Counted from the first letter of the stretch, positions 1-10,395 are shown. The stretch: DNA of 64,000 nt from Paludibacterium sp. B53371 (GCF_018802765.1 NZ_CP069163.1:2552311-2616310), one strand, 5' to 3'. Numbers and translations: made by a program. Notes: generated by a model not told the origin, from the sequence alone.

Positions 1-271
1 ACTGACGGTTTTTCTCAACAGCAATGCCGGCCTGCCACAGCAACTGCGTCAGGCACTGGGCCGCCAGGACAGCCATGCGCTGGCCGGTCTGGCGCATGGG
101 CTGAAAGGCATGGCTGGCAGCATCGTGGCGCGTGACTTGCTGGCGCTGAGCCAGCATGTGGAGCAGGCAGCGAAAGCCCAGGCGCCGGATCAGTCTGAAC
201 TGACCGAAGCGCTGATCGGCCGGCTGGAAGACACGCTGACCGATATCCGGCAGCGCCTGGAAACCCTCTGA
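1..271 (+). CDS. Hpt-domain protein, C-terminal fragment (5' end outside window)
   Basis: The frame is open from base 2 to the TGA at 269-271, giving about 89 residues with no start in the window. The motif AHGLKGMAGS (His codon at 95-97) followed by a leucine-rich helix is the HxLKG phosphoacceptor of histidine phosphotransfer (Hpt) domains. This is probably the C-terminal end of a hybrid sensor kinase or a stand-alone Hpt protein; the window cannot say which. It lies upstream of a diguanylate cyclase on the same strand with a 112-bp gap, so a phosphorelay feeding c-di-GMP output is possible but is inference. Confidence 0.75.
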   Translation, partial: LTVFLNSNAGLPQQLRQALGRQDSHALAGLAHGLKGMAGSIVARDLLALSQHVEQAAKAQAPDQSELTEALIGRLEDTLTDIRQRLETL

Positions 272-383
272 GGGCCGGATGTCAGCCCTTGGGACGATCA
301 CCGGGGAGAGGACTTGTTAAACGGGACGATGGAAAAGTTTCCTATACTGGCTAAATCACCGCCACCCGGTCAGGACGGCCAGT

Positions 384-1679
384 ATGACGAAGCCCTCAGA
401 CCCGATCGATGCCGCAAAGCTTCTGGCAGAGCACAGCTCGCTGTTTCGGGCCATCACGGACCACTCTGACAACGTCATCAGCGTCAAGGACCTCGACGGA
501 CGCTACCTGTATGTCAACCAGCAATACATCCGTCTGTTTCACCAGCCGGCGGAGCGCTATTACGGACACACCGACAGCGAGTTGTTTCCTCCAGAGATTG
601 CCACGCAATTTCGCAACAATGACCTGCGCGTCCAGCAGCAGAACGCCGCGCTGACGGTGGAGGAGATTGCCCTGGTCGAAGGGCAGCCGCGCCACTTCCT
701 GTCGGTCAAGTTCCCGATTCACAATGCGCTGGGCCAGATGTATGCCACCGGCCTGATCGCCACCGACATTACCGAGCGCAAGGCCGCGGAGCAGCAATTA
801 TGGGCCAGTGAGGAGCGTTTCCGACTGGCATTCGAGCAGGCCACAGTCGGCATGACCATGGTCGACATCAACGGCATGATCCTGCGCATCAATCCGTTTG
901 GCAGTCAGTTGCTCGGCTATCAGCAACACGAGCTGGAAGGCCGGCACATCAACAGCATCACCCATCCGCAAGACCGGACCCGCTCCATGGCCCTGATCCG
1001 CAAGGCCCTGGCCAGCAACCTGCCGCATGCCGAAATCGAGAAGCGTTATCTGCACAAGGATGGCTCGGTGCTGTTCTGCCGGATTGCCACCTCACTGATC
1101 CGCGACAGCCAGGGACAGCCTCTCTACTTTGTCTCCCATATCAACAATGTGACCGAAACCCTGCGTATTGAGGCCGAACTGAAGCGTCTGGCCAATACCG
1201 ACCCGCTGACCGGCGTCGCCAATCGTCGTCCTTTCCTGGAACGCATGCAGCATGAGCTGGCACGGGTACGGCGCTATGGCGTCCACAGTTGCTGCCTGAT
1301 GCTGGATTTCGATCACTTCAAGCGGATCAATGACCGCTGGGGCCATAGTGGCGGCGACGCCGTCCTGCAATATTTCAGCCAGGTCTGCCAGCAGCGGCTG
1401 CGTGCAACCGACCTGCTGGGGCGACTGGGGGGAGAGGAGTTTGCCATCCTGATGCCGAATACCGATCTGGCAGGCGCGCGGGAGCTGGGGGAGCAGCTGC
1501 GTCACTGGGTGACACAGCATCCCCTGCAGCAGGGGGAGCAGCAAATTCACTTCAGCATCAGTCTGGGGATAACTGAAATGCGGGCAGAAGATACCTCGCC
1601 GGATCAGGTGCTGGCCCGCACCGACGAAGCCTTGTATCGCGCCAAGGATCTGGGCAGAAACCGCATCGAGTGCCTGTAA
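384..1679 (+). CDS. PAS-PAS diguanylate cyclase
   Basis: This is a 431-residue cytoplasmic protein with no transmembrane segment. Two PAS sensory domains (about residues 20-130 and 142-262) precede a GGDEF domain (about 270-430). The active-site loop is GGEEF at 349-353, a fully active variant, and an inhibitory I-site RATD sits at 340-343, exactly five residues upstream. It should make c-di-GMP from two GTP under PAS control with product inhibition. It converges with a GGDEF-EAL gene only 13 bp away on the opposite strand. The ligand of the PAS domains cannot be told from sequence. Confidence 0.9.
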   Translation: MTKPSDPIDAAKLLAEHSSLFRAITDHSDNVISVKDLDGRYLYVNQQYIRLFHQPAERYYGHTDSELFPPEIATQFRNNDLRVQQQNAALTVEEIALVEGQPRHFLSVKFPIHNALGQMYATGLIATDITERKAAEQQLWASEERFRLAFEQATVGMTMVDINGMILRINPFGSQLLGYQQHELEGRHINSITHPQDRTRSMALIRKALASNLPHAEIEKRYLHKDGSVLFCRIATSLIRDSQGQPLYFVSHINNVTETLRIEAELKRLANTDPLTGVANRRPFLERMQHELARVRRYGVHSCCLMLDFDHFKRINDRWGHSGGDAVLQYFSQVCQQRLRATDLLGRLGGEEFAILMPNTDLAGARELGEQLRHWVTQHPLQQGEQQIHFSISLGITEMRAEDTSPDQVLARTDEALYRAKDLGRNRIECL

Positions 1680-1692
1680 GCCGGCAAGGGGC

Positions 1693-4506
1693 TCAGGCGC
1701 TCTCGGCCGGCAACAAGGTCCCGAGACTCAGCAATTGGGCAAACTCGGTCGCAGGCAGTGGCCGGGCCAGCAGATAGCCCTGAACCAGATCACAGCCCTC
1801 GCCGAGCAGGAAGTGCCACTGCTCGATGGTTTCCACCCCCTCGGCCACCACCTTCATGTTCAGGGTCTGGGCAATATTGATCACCGCCTTGGCAATCTCG
1901 CTGTCGTCGCTGTCGTGCGGAATGTCCTGCACGAAAGAGCGGTCGATTTTCAGCTTGTCGGCCTTGAAGCGTTTCAGATAGGACAGACTGGAATAGCCGG
2001 TGCCGAAATCATCGATCGACAGCTGCATGCCCATGCGCTTGATGGCATCGATGGTCTGCACGGTGGCTTCGACATCCTCCATCACCACGCTCTCGGTCAC
2101 CTCGATATCCAGCACCCGGCCCGGCAGGCCGTTGGCCGACATGGCTCGCTCCAGCGTCGGCACCAGATCGGCCTGGCGGAACTGTAGCGCCGACAGGTTG
2201 ATCGCCAGCGAAATTTCGGGCAACCCGCCTGCATTCCAGGCAGCCAGCTGGCGGCAGGCCTCGCGGATGACCCAGTTGCCGAGCTGAACGATGAAGCCAC
2301 GCTCCTCGGCCACATCAATAAAGCGGTTGGGACCCAGCAAGCCCAGTGCCGGATGGTTCCAGCGGATCAGCGCTTCGGCGCCGACAATGCGTCCGGTGCG
2401 CATGTCCACCTGGGGCTGGTAGTGCAGCACAAACTCGTTGCGGTCGAGGGCAAAACGCAACTGGCTTTCAATCGCCAGGATCTCGTGGGCACGGGCATTG
2501 AGGTCGGCAGTATAGAACTTGAAGCTGTTGCGACCGAAAGACTTGGCGTGATACATCGCCGCATCGGCATTGCGCACCAGCATGTCGAAATCGCGCCCGT
2601 CCTCCGGATACACGCTGATGCCGATAGACGGAGTAATGCTGATCGAATGGTTTTGCAGATCCACGGCCGGGGCAAAGGCATGGATAATGCGTTCGGCCAG
2701 CATGGCGGCCTCGCCCGGATCCTGGATGGCGGGCAGCAGGATGATGAACTCGTCGCCCCCCTGGCGCGCCACCATCTGACCGGGCGCCAGCACCGACTTG
2801 ATGCGATCGGCAGCCACCTGCAACAGGGTATCGCCCGCCGAATGCCCCAGGGATTCGTTGATGGTCTTGAACCGATCCAGATCGAGCAGCAGCAGGGCCA
2901 GGTGCAGGTTGTCGCGTGCGGCCGCCGTGATGGCCAGCTCGGTACGATCCTGCATCTGCGCCCGGTTGGGCAGACTGGTCAGCACATCGAAATGCGCCAG
3001 GAACTGGATGCGCTCATCGGCGGCACGCCGTTCCGACTGATCGCTGAAGATGGCCACGTAGTGGGTGACCTCGCCCAGGGCGCTCTTGACCACATTGATC
3101 GCCAGCCACTCCGGATAGATCTCGCCATTCTTGCGCCGGTTCCATACCTCGCCCTGCCAGAAGCCCTGCGCGGTCAACTGCTGCCACATCTGGACATAGA
3201 AGCCTTCGTCATGACGACCGGAGGACAGAATGCTCGGTTTCTGCCCCAGCACTTCCTGCTGGCTGTAGCCGGTAATATCGCTGAAGGCCCGGTTGACGAT
3301 GCGGATGCGCAGATCGGCATCGGTGATCATGATGCCTTCGGTGGTGTTCTCGAACACCTTGGCTGCCAGTTGCATACGCTCTTCCGCACTGCGCCGTTCG
3401 GAGATGTCACGCACCATGCGCCAGACGGCATTGATGCGGCCCATCGGGTCGCGCATGGCGACCGTCTTGACGCTGACCGGGACCGGATTGCCGAAGCGGT
3501 TGAGATAGGTCGCCTCGAATTCGTCGCAATAGCCGAAACGCAGCACCTTGTTGTCGAGATTGAAATGCTCCAGTGCTTCGCTCTCGGTCGACACCAGCGA
3601 CCAGAAATTCTGCAGCTTGAGCTGGTCGAGGTTATAGCACATCAGATTGAGAAAGGCCGGATTGGCGTCAATCACCTGGCCATCGAGCGAGCTGATGACG
3701 ATGCCGTCCAGATTGGACCAGAACAGCTCGCGATATTTGTTTTCCGAACGCCGCAGCGCATCCTCCATCTCGCGCCGACGGGCAATGTCTGCCTCCAGGG
3801 CCATGGTCTTGGCGCGCAACTCGTCAAACAACCGCTTGAGCTCAGAGCGTGTCCACTCGAGATGGCGGCCCAGGCGCCCGATCTCGTCACCCCGCTCCCA
3901 ATGGAACCGGCCATCCAGCTTGAGTTCCGCCAGCTGTGTGGCCTGATCGGTCAACTGACGGATCGGACGCAGGAAGCGCGAATGCAGGATGGCCATGATC
4001 AGCAGCATGGAGAGCACGATCTGCGCCAGCAGGGTCATCACCATGCGCTGCAAATCGCTTTTCAGCCGGTTGGCCAGATGCTCGGTATCGAATTCAATGG
4101 TGACCTGACCGATTTCTTCCCCACGGTAGATCACCGGTTTTTGCAGAATGGACACCGAGCCGATACGGCGCTCGCTGCGCAGGGCGGAAAGGAAGACGGT
4201 ATTGGACTGCGTATCCGTTACGCGGATCGACACCACGCGCTGATCGTCCATCACGGACTCGATCAGCGGTGCGCCGGATTGCCGGCTCAGGTTCCACAGC
4301 GGTTCCTGCATCCCCAGCGCCAGAATGTCCAGCACTCGCTTCTGATCGGAAGACAGATCACTGGTCACCGTCTCCCTTTGCAGATTGAGCGTCAGTGCCC
4401 CAATCAGCGTGGCAGGGATCAGCACCCCAAGCAGGACTGCAATCAGAAATACAGTGCGCAACGACAGTACGGCGGCAAGGCCGGTTTTAGCGTTCGACAT
4501 CGTCAT
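1693..4506 (-). CDS. membrane HAMP-PAS-PAS-GGDEF-EAL c-di-GMP protein
   Basis: This is a 937-residue protein. An N-terminal membrane helix (about residues 15-37), a short periplasmic sensor (about 38-155), a second helix and a HAMP domain lead into two PAS domains, a GGDEF domain and an EAL domain. GGDEF is intact at 583-587, but there is no RxxD I-site just before it. The phosphodiesterase domain keeps EALIRW (E711), DDFGTGYSSL and EGVET, so both synthesis and hydrolysis of c-di-GMP are possible. Such fusions often run net phosphodiesterase activity with GGDEF as a GTP sensor. It is monocistronic and convergent with the neighbouring diguanylate cyclase. Confidence 0.9.
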   Translation of the reverse strand: MTMSNAKTGLAAVLSLRTVFLIAVLLGVLIPATLIGALTLNLQRETVTSDLSSDQKRVLDILALGMQEPLWNLSRQSGAPLIESVMDDQRVVSIRVTDTQSNTVFLSALRSERRIGSVSILQKPVIYRGEEIGQVTIEFDTEHLANRLKSDLQRMVMTLLAQIVLSMLLIMAILHSRFLRPIRQLTDQATQLAELKLDGRFHWERGDEIGRLGRHLEWTRSELKRLFDELRAKTMALEADIARRREMEDALRRSENKYRELFWSNLDGIVISSLDGQVIDANPAFLNLMCYNLDQLKLQNFWSLVSTESEALEHFNLDNKVLRFGYCDEFEATYLNRFGNPVPVSVKTVAMRDPMGRINAVWRMVRDISERRSAEERMQLAAKVFENTTEGIMITDADLRIRIVNRAFSDITGYSQQEVLGQKPSILSSGRHDEGFYVQMWQQLTAQGFWQGEVWNRRKNGEIYPEWLAINVVKSALGEVTHYVAIFSDQSERRAADERIQFLAHFDVLTSLPNRAQMQDRTELAITAAARDNLHLALLLLDLDRFKTINESLGHSAGDTLLQVAADRIKSVLAPGQMVARQGGDEFIILLPAIQDPGEAAMLAERIIHAFAPAVDLQNHSISITPSIGISVYPEDGRDFDMLVRNADAAMYHAKSFGRNSFKFYTADLNARAHEILAIESQLRFALDRNEFVLHYQPQVDMRTGRIVGAEALIRWNHPALGLLGPNRFIDVAEERGFIVQLGNWVIREACRQLAAWNAGGLPEISLAINLSALQFRQADLVPTLERAMSANGLPGRVLDIEVTESVVMEDVEATVQTIDAIKRMGMQLSIDDFGTGYSSLSYLKRFKADKLKIDRSFVQDIPHDSDDSEIAKAVINIAQTLNMKVVAEGVETIEQWHFLLGEGCDLVQGYLLARPLPATEFAQLLSLGTLLPAESA

Positions 4507-4697
4507 GCGATCTCAGTCCGTCCAAATCCTCAGGAATAGCCTGGATGGTTGAATTAAGGTCGATCATCTATTCGGTAAAGTATACACGTACATCATTATT
4601 TCTAGGGATTCCCACACTCAGATGTTATGTTTTTTTCTCTTTTGCCATCGATTCCGTTTTCCACCCCCCCTGCATCCGGCTCCGCTGGCCATGCTGA

Positions 4698-4726
4698 TTG
4701 CTTTGCGATTGGCGAGTGCCTACAAT
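4698..4726 (+). promoter_or_regulatory. sigma-70 promoter for mtaD-ubiG
   Basis: TTGCTT at 4698-4703 and TACAAT at 4721-4726 are separated by exactly 17 bp. Transcription would begin near 4733, about 23 bases before the mtaD ATG at 4756. This supports that start over the ATG at 4627, which lies upstream of the promoter. Confidence 0.55.
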
Positions 4727-4755
4727 CGATCCATTTCTCATTCAGGATCGATAAC

Positions 4756-6078
4756 ATGGCTGACACGCGCTATGACTTGGTGGTGACCGCACGCTGGATG
4801 ATCACCGTAGAAAATGACGGCGAAGTACTGGAAAACCATGCGCTGGCTATCCGCAACGGCGTCATCGAGGCGATTCTGCCGGCCGCCCAGGCGGCATCGC
4901 TGCCCGCCGACCGCCACGTCAAGCTGGACAGCCATGTCCTGATGCCGGGCCTGATCAACCTGCACGGCCACTCTGCCATGACGCTGCTGCGCGGCATGGC
5001 CGACGACCTGGCCCTGATGGACTGGCTCACCGGCCACATCTGGCCGGCCGAAGGCAAGCATGTGCGCGATGACTTCGTCTTTGACGGCGCCATGCTGGCG
5101 ATGGCGGAAATGATCCGCAGCGGCACCACCACCATCAATGACATGTACTTCTTCCACGGCGCCATGGCCCGCGCCGGGCTGGCTGCCGGCATGCGTACCT
5201 TCGTCGGCTGTTCGATTCTGGAATTTCCGACCAACTACGCCGTCAATGCCGATGACTATATCAGCAAGAGCCTGGCAGAGCGGCGCGAATTCCTCGGCGA
5301 AGAGCTGGTGACCTTCACGCTGGCACCGCATGCCCCCTACACCGTGGGCGACGAAACCTTCCGCAAGGTGGTCACCATCGCCGAACAGGAAGACATGCTG
5401 ATTCACTGCCACATCCACGAAACCGCCGGCGAAGTGGAAAACGGCATCAAGGAACATCATCAGCGCCCGCTGGCACGCCTGAAGGCTTTGGGCATGCTGT
5501 CGCCACGGCTGATCGCCGCCCATATGGTGCATCTGTCGCCGGAAGAAATCGAACTGGCTGCCAGCCACGGGCTTTCCATTGCGCACAACCCCTCCTCCAA
5601 CATGAAGCTGGCCTCGGGCATTGCCCCGATTCCGCAACTGCTGGCCGCCGGGGTCAATGTCGGCATCGGTACCGATGGCGCCGCCTCGAACAACAAACTG
5701 GATATGCTGGCCGAAACCCGTCTGGCCGCCCTGCTGGCCAAGGTCGGCTCGCTCGACCCGACTGCCGTGCCCGCCGCCACCGCACTGCGCATGGCCACGC
5801 TGCACGGTGCCCGGGCACTGGGCATCGAGGATCGCACCGGCAGCCTGAAGACCGGCAAGCAGGCCGACATGATTGCCATCGATCTGTCGGCGCTGGAAAC
5901 CGCCCCGACCTTTGACCCGATCTCGCACGTCGTCTATGCCGCCGGTCGCGAGCAGGTCAGCCATGTCTGGGTCAAGGGCCAGAACCTGATGAACGAGCGT
6001 CAGTTGCAAACGCTGGATGAATCGGCACTCAAGGCGCGTGCCGAAGACTGGCGTCACCGGATTGTGAGTGCCCGATGA
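4756..6078 (+). CDS. mtaD: TRZ/ATZ family amidohydrolase (5'-methylthioadenosine/S-adenosylhomocysteine deaminase type)
   Basis: The gene encodes 440 residues of the COG0402 amidohydrolase family. Metal ligands visible are HGH at 70-72, HCHIHE (H217, H219, H221) and TDG with D307, the usual mononuclear-metal TIM-barrel set. Family members deaminate 5'-methylthioadenosine or S-adenosylhomocysteine and are often misnamed N-ethylammeline chlorohydrolase. The start at 4756 follows an AGGA element and begins [10 protein letters not shown]; an upstream in-frame ATG at 4627 would add an unconserved leader. The next gene ubiG starts inside the stop codon (4-bp overlap), a pairing common in betaproteobacteria, which suits clearing of SAM-derived by-products next to a methyltransferase. 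Confidence 0.88.
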   Translation: MADTRYDLVVTARWMITVENDGEVLENHALAIRNGVIEAILPAAQAASLPADRHVKLDSHVLMPGLINLHGHSAMTLLRGMADDLALMDWLTGHIWPAEGKHVRDDFVFDGAMLAMAEMIRSGTTTINDMYFFHGAMARAGLAAGMRTFVGCSILEFPTNYAVNADDYISKSLAERREFLGEELVTFTLAPHAPYTVGDETFRKVVTIAEQEDMLIHCHIHETAGEVENGIKEHHQRPLARLKALGMLSPRLIAAHMVHLSPEEIELAASHGLSIAHNPSSNMKLASGIAPIPQLLAAGVNVGIGTDGAASNNKLDMLAETRLAALLAKVGSLDPTAVPAATALRMATLHGARALGIEDRTGSLKTGKQADMIAIDLSALETAPTFDPISHVVYAAGREQVSHVWVKGQNLMNERQLQTLDESALKARAEDWRHRIVSAR

Positions 6079-6776
6079 GCATCAACGTCGATCAGAGCGA
6101 GCTGGCCAAATTCAGCGAGCTGGCACACAAATGGTGGGATCAGGAAAGCGAATTCAAACCGCTGCACGAGATCAATCCCCTGCGTCTGGGTTTTATCGAC
6201 CAGCATGCCTCGCTGCCCGGCAAGAAGGTACTGGATGTGGGGTGTGGCGGCGGCATTCTGGCCGAGAGCATGGCCAGTCGCGGTGCCAGCGTCACCGGTA
6301 TCGACCTGGCAAAGAAGTCGCTCAAGGTGGCCCAGCTGCATAGCCTGGAATCGGGTGTGGCCGTCGACTACCGCTGTGTGCCGGTCGAGGAACTCGCCGC
6401 AGCCGAAGCCGGCAGTTACGACGTGGTCACCTGCATGGAAATGCTCGAGCATGTCCCGGATCCGGCCAGTGTCATCGCCAGTTGTGGCCAGCTGGTCAAG
6501 CCGGGAGGCTGGGTATTCTTCTCGACCCTGAACCGCAATGCCAAGGCCTACCTGCAGGCCATCATCGGCGCCGAGTACCTGCTGGGCATGTTACCGCGCG
6601 GCACCCACGACTATCAGCGCTTCCTCAAGCCCTCGGAACTGTCGCGCATGTTGCGACCGGCCGGGCTGAGTCTGGTATCGCTGACCGGCATGCACTACAA
6701 CCCGCTGAGCAAGGTCTATTCGCTCGGCGACGGCACGGATGTCAATTATCTGGTGGCGACACGCCGCACCGATTGA
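6075..6776 (+). CDS. ubiG: ubiquinone biosynthesis O-methyltransferase
   Basis: This is a 233-residue class I SAM-dependent methyltransferase. Motif I is [15 protein letters not shown] (about residues 52-66) and the N-terminus ([14 protein letters not shown]) is the UbiG signature. It performs both O-methylations of the ubiquinone ring, on the polyprenyl-catechol and on demethylubiquinol. It is translationally coupled to mtaD through an ATGA overlap, and a rho-independent terminator follows. Length and all motifs are normal. Confidence 0.95.
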   Translation: MSINVDQSELAKFSELAHKWWDQESEFKPLHEINPLRLGFIDQHASLPGKKVLDVGCGGGILAESMASRGASVTGIDLAKKSLKVAQLHSLESGVAVDYRCVPVEELAAAEAGSYDVVTCMEMLEHVPDPASVIASCGQLVKPGGWVFFSTLNRNAKAYLQAIIGAEYLLGMLPRGTHDYQRFLKPSELSRMLRPAGLSLVSLTGMHYNPLSKVYSLGDGTDVNYLVATRRTD

Positions 6777-6780
6777 ATCA

Positions 6781-6803
6781 CGGGGCGACGGCCCCGTTTT
6801 TCT
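6781..6803 (+). terminator. rho-independent terminator after ubiG
   Basis: A perfect 6-bp GC stem (CGGGGC/GCCCCG) with a GACG tetraloop at 6781-6796 is followed by a T-rich tract, five bases after the ubiG stop. Confidence 0.8.
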
Positions 6804-7029
6804 TTTCCCCGCCCCTTCCGGACATGTCTCCCCGCCGCCCGCGTCAACTGGCGGCATCTTCAGGACAAAGCCGCCGCTTTTAACCTCCTGCTGCCAAATA
6901 ATGCCCCAAATGGGGTTTGATGCGAGTAGAATCAATGCCCATTGTTTGACAGCCAAACAATATAATTTTATTTCATATACTATAAATATTTCGCATCACA
7001 GGACGTACCCGCTCATGCAGGAGCCGCAC

Positions 7030-7704
7030 ATGTCATTCAAGGCCAATGATTCCCTGACCGAACAAATTGCACAGTATCTGGAACAACGCATCATCCTGGG
7101 GGAAATGAAACCCAGTGAACGCATTCAGGAATTACGCATCGCCGCCGAGCTGGAAGTCAGCCGGGGTTCGGTACGTGAAGCGCTGCTGATTTTGCAGCGG
7201 CGACATCTGGTGGAAATCTACCCGCGCCGTGGCGCCGTCGTGGCCAGCATCACCGCACGCGACGTGAAGGATTTCTTCGAGCTGTGGCTGTTGCTGTTCG
7301 ACCGCGTCGTCTGCAACCTGGCGCAAAACTGGAAAAACGACGATCTGGCGGGCTTCTTCGAGCTGATGACGCAGATGGATCAGTGCCAGCGCAAGGGCGA
7401 CCTGCAGGGCTTCTATCAACATGGCATGGACTTCCTGCGCGCCATGTATCAGTACGCCGACAATCGCTATCTGACGGATGCACTGGACGACCTGTTCCCG
7501 CTGACCCAGCGCTGCCTGTTTGCCATCCTGCGCGCCGGTCAGACTCAGATCGCACGCACTTACCGCTTCCTGGAAGACCTGCTGAAAATCATCATCGAGC
7601 GCGATGTCACCCGCCTGCACCGCATGGTGTTCGAATTCGGCACCAGCTACAGCCAGCTGGCCCAGGCCTCGGCGGAAGCCCTGCAAGGCCGCGTGGCACG
7701 CTGA
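7030..7704 (+). CDS. GntR-family transcriptional regulator (FadR/FCD-like)
   Basis: The gene encodes 224 residues from the ATG at 7030, chosen because CAGGAG lies six bases upstream; an ATG at 7015 is also in frame. Residues about 5-70 form the winged helix-turn-helix (ELRIAAELEVSRGSVREAL), and the all-helical C-terminal half resembles FCD/VanR effector-binding domains. The effector is unknown. The 6890-7010 leader is strikingly AT-rich compared with its neighbours and carries a TTGACA at 6946-6951, but no clearly spaced -10. It converges with folA. Confidence 0.85.
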   Translation: MSFKANDSLTEQIAQYLEQRIILGEMKPSERIQELRIAAELEVSRGSVREALLILQRRHLVEIYPRRGAVVASITARDVKDFFELWLLLFDRVVCNLAQNWKNDDLAGFFELMTQMDQCQRKGDLQGFYQHGMDFLRAMYQYADNRYLTDALDDLFPLTQRCLFAILRAGQTQIARTYRFLEDLLKIIIERDVTRLHRMVFEFGTSYSQLAQASAEALQGRVAR

Positions 7705-7723
7705 AACGCTGTAACAGCCAATC

Positions 7724-7764
7724 AACAGCCCGGCAGGTGCCAACCTGTCGGGCTGTTGGCTTTA
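7724..7764. terminator. hairpin terminator between the GntR gene and folA
   Basis: A 15-bp stem (7724-7738 with 7743-7757, one G-T pair) with a 4-base loop lies between convergent genes and is followed on the + strand by GGCTTT. It probably ends the GntR transcript; the U-tract is weak. Confidence 0.6.
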
Positions 7765-8256
7765 TCGCGATGATTTGCGGTATTCGACAAAGGCGAAATG
7801 CAGGCCATCGGCACTGACCTGCGGCTCGCGTCGCACCTCGCGCCAGCCCTGGGACAGAAACTCGGGAAAACAGGCGTCCCCGCTGATCTCCAGCTCAATC
7901 TCCGTCAGTTGCAGGCAATCCGCCCAGGGTAAAGCCTGGGCATAAAGCTCGGCACCGCCGATCAGACACACTTCCGGCACCGCACCGGCCAGGGCAAGCG
8001 CCTGCTCGATGCCATGTGCCACTTCCACGCCCTGCGCCTGCCAGTCAGCCTGGCGGGTCACCACGATATTGCGCCGCCCAGGCAGTGGCCGACCGATCGA
8101 CTCATAGGTCTTGCGTCCCATGATCACCGGCTTGCCCAGGGTCAGCGCCTTGAAATGCCGGAGATCCTCGGGCAGGTGCCAGGGCAGGCGATTCTCGATG
8201 CCGATCACGCGGCCCGCCGCCATCGCGGCCACCATGGTCAGTTGCGGCTGGCTCAT
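7762..8256 (-). CDS. folA: dihydrofolate reductase
   Basis: The gene encodes 164 residues of NADPH-dependent dihydrofolate reductase, which regenerates tetrahydrofolate after the ThyA reaction. Visible motifs are [22 protein letters not shown] (substrate pocket), [18 protein letters not shown] (NADPH binding) and IGGAELY. It overlaps the thyA stop by 4 bp (start 8256, thyA stop at 8253), so the two are co-translated. It is the chromosomal trimethoprim target type, of normal length. Confidence 0.97.
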   Translation of the reverse strand: MSQPQLTMVAAMAAGRVIGIENRLPWHLPEDLRHFKALTLGKPVIMGRKTYESIGRPLPGRRNIVVTRQADWQAQGVEVAHGIEQALALAGAVPEVCLIGGAELYAQALPWADCLQLTEIELEISGDACFPEFLSQGWREVRREPQVSADGLHFAFVEYRKSSR

Positions 8257-9047
8257 ACCGCCACCGGCGCCTTGATGTGGGGATGCGGATCATAGCCCTC
8301 CAGCGTGAAATCCTCGAAGCGGAAGGCAAACAGATCCGTTACCGCCGGATTGATACGCATGGTCGGCAAGGGCCGTGGCGTACGCGACAACTGTTCACGC
8401 GCCTGCTCGAAATGATTGCTGTAGAGGTGGGCATCGCCCAGGGTGTGCACGAAATCCCCCGGCTGCAGACCACACACCTGGGCCACCATCATGGTCAGCA
8501 GGGCATAACTGGCAATATTGAACGGCACGCCGAGAAAGATGTCGGCCGAACGCTGGTACAGCTGGCAGGACAGCTTGCCGTCGGCCACATAGAACTGGAA
8601 CAGAGAATGGCAGGGAGGCAGCGCCATCTGGTCGACCAGCGCCGGGTTCCAGGCAGAGACAATCAGGCGGCGCGAATCCGGCGTCTCGCGGATCATGCGC
8701 ACCACATTGGCAATCTGATCGATGCCCCCCCCGTCCGGGGTAGGCCAGCTGCGCCACTGATAGCCATAAACCGGGCCCAGATTGCCCTGTTCGTCGGCCC
8801 ATTCATCCCAGATCGACACCCCGTTTTCCTTGAGATAGCGGATATTGGTGTCGCCGGACAGGAACCACAGCAATTCATGAATGATCGACTTCAGGTGCAG
8901 CTTCTTGGTGGTCACCAGCGGAAAGCCCTCCGCCAGGTCAAAGCGCATCTGATAACCGAAGACTGACCGGGTGCCGGTACCGGTCCGGTCGGACTTGTCC
9001 TGACCGTGAGCCAGTACGTGCTGCATCAAATCCAGATACTGTTTCAT
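8253..9047 (-). CDS. thyA: thymidylate synthase
   Basis: The gene encodes 264 residues, identical in length to E. coli ThyA. The catalytic cysteine in [10 protein letters not shown] is residue 146, matching E. coli numbering, and the folate/dUMP motifs [10 protein letters not shown] and DAHLYSNH are intact. It methylates dUMP to dTMP, producing dihydrofolate that the overlapping folA product reduces. It is divergent from flhB across a 175-bp gap. Confidence 0.98.
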   Translation of the reverse strand: MKQYLDLMQHVLAHGQDKSDRTGTGTRSVFGYQMRFDLAEGFPLVTTKKLHLKSIIHELLWFLSGDTNIRYLKENGVSIWDEWADEQGNLGPVYGYQWRSWPTPDGGGIDQIANVVRMIRETPDSRRLIVSAWNPALVDQMALPPCHSLFQFYVADGKLSCQLYQRSADIFLGVPFNIASYALLTMMVAQVCGLQPGDFVHTLGDAHLYSNHFEQAREQLSRTPRPLPTMRINPAVTDLFAFRFEDFTLEGYDPHPHIKAPVAV

Positions 9048-9123
9048 GTTTTCTCGAAAGTCCGGGCACGGCGGCAGGAGGCCGTACAGGTTGCAATGAC
9101 ACTGATTGTAACTGAAAGCGTCG

Positions 9124-9138
9124 CGGGAAGGCGGTTGC
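9124..9138 (+). promoter_or_regulatory. weak candidate sigma-54 promoter for the flhB operon
   Basis: GG at 9125-9126 and GC of GGTTGC at 9137-9138 have the GG-N10-GC spacing of sigma-54 promoters, and the -12 half (TTGC) is good. The -24 half (CGGGAA against TGGCAC) is poor. It lies 85 bp upstream of the flhB start. Confidence 0.25.
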
Positions 9139-9222
9139 GCATAGGCTATTCAGGTAGCTTCCAATAGCTTAAATACGCTAACATCCGGTTGAAAATCCTC
9201 ATGATTGCCTTGAACCGAGACG

Positions 9223-10389
9223 ATGGCCGAAGAATCAGACCTCGAACGCACAGAACCAGCGACCAGTAAACGGCTGGAACAGGCGCGTGGACAAGGCAAT
9301 ATTCCGCGTTCACGCGAGCTGACGACCTTTGCCCTGACCATGACCGGCGTTGCCATGCTGATGGTCGAGGGCGGGCATCTGTACGCCTTCATGCGCGAGC
9401 TGTTCCGCCGGCTGTTCACCTTCGACCATGCCACGCTCAACGGCACCGACCCGATAATGCTGCACTTTCGCGAGGCCATCTTCGGTGCGATCTGGGCCAT
9501 GCTGCCAATGCTGGCAGCGCTGTTCCTGGTCGCCCTGTTCGCCCCGATGCTGGTTGGCGGATGGAATTTCACCACCGAGGCACTGGAGCCGAAGTTCAAC
9601 AAGCTCAACCCGCTGCCCGGCCTGATGCGCATGGTGTCGATGAACTCGCTCACCGAGGCCTTCAAGGCGATTCTCAAGTCGATCCTGATCGGCGGGGTGG
9701 CCACCAATGTCCTGTGGAAGCAAAAGAGCGAGATTATCGGCATCGGCCAGATGCCGCTGGAGGCCGGACTGGCCAAGCTGGTCAGCATGATGTTGCATAA
9801 CTTTCTCATCATCGCCGGTGCGATGGTGCTGCTGGTGGCCATTGATGTGCCCTACCAGATCTGGAGCTACAACAAGAAGCTGCGCATGACCAAGGAAGAG
9901 GTCAAGCGCGAGTTCAAGGAACAGGACCTGCCGGCCGAGGTCAAGGGCAAGCAGCGACAGATGCAGCGCGAGGCAGCTCGCCGCCGCATGATGCAGGCCG
10001 TCCCCAAGGCCAATGTGATTCTGACCAACCCGACACACTATGCCGTTGCTCTGCTTTACGAAGAAGGAATGAGAGCCCCGCAGGTGGTGGCCAAGGGGTC
10101 GCTGCTGCTGGCGGAAAAGATCATTGATCTGGCCAAGGAAAACCGGGTGGCCATCATGCGTGTACCCAGCTTTGCCCGCGCCCTGTACTTCAACACCGAA
10201 CCGGGCGATGAAATTCCGACCCGGCTCTATGCCGCCGCCGCTCAGGTCCTGGCTTACGTGCATCAACTGCGTCTTTACGAGATCAATGGCGGGCTGGCGC
10301 CGGCCTATCCGGACAAGATCGAGGTTCCCGAAGATCTTGACCCGCAAAGCAAACGTGCCCATCATGCGGCGCCTGGTGCGAGCGAATAA
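9223..10389 (+). CDS. flhB: flagellar type III secretion substrate-switch protein FlhB
   Basis: The gene encodes 388 residues. Four membrane helices (about residues 33-215) are followed by a cytoplasmic domain with the autocleavage motif NPTH at N269-H272, which switches export from rod/hook to filament substrates. The N-terminal EPATSKRLEQARGQG motif is typical. It heads the operon flhB-flhA-flhF-flhG-fliA-motC, with flhA starting 6 bp after its stop. It sits in the inner membrane at the base of the flagellar export gate. Confidence 0.97.
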   Translation: MAEESDLERTEPATSKRLEQARGQGNIPRSRELTTFALTMTGVAMLMVEGGHLYAFMRELFRRLFTFDHATLNGTDPIMLHFREAIFGAIWAMLPMLAALFLVALFAPMLVGGWNFTTEALEPKFNKLNPLPGLMRMVSMNSLTEAFKAILKSILIGGVATNVLWKQKSEIIGIGQMPLEAGLAKLVSMMLHNFLIIAGAMVLLVAIDVPYQIWSYNKKLRMTKEEVKREFKEQDLPAEVKGKQRQMQREAARRRMMQAVPKANVILTNPTHYAVALLYEEGMRAPQVVAKGSLLLAEKIIDLAKENRVAIMRVPSFARALYFNTEPGDEIPTRLYAAAAQVLAYVHQLRLYEINGGLAPAYPDKIEVPEDLDPQSKRAHHAAPGASE

Positions 10390-10395
10390 TCAGGC

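Noticed and set aside
2353-4539. 728-codon open frame on the + strand
   Set aside because: It is the antisense shadow of the GGDEF-EAL gene, whose domains and motifs are complete on the - strand.
6946-6974. TTGACA upstream of the GntR gene as a complete promoter
   Set aside because: At 17-bp spacing the -10 would be TATTTC, and the TATAAT at 6961 is too close, so only an AT-rich leader is noted.
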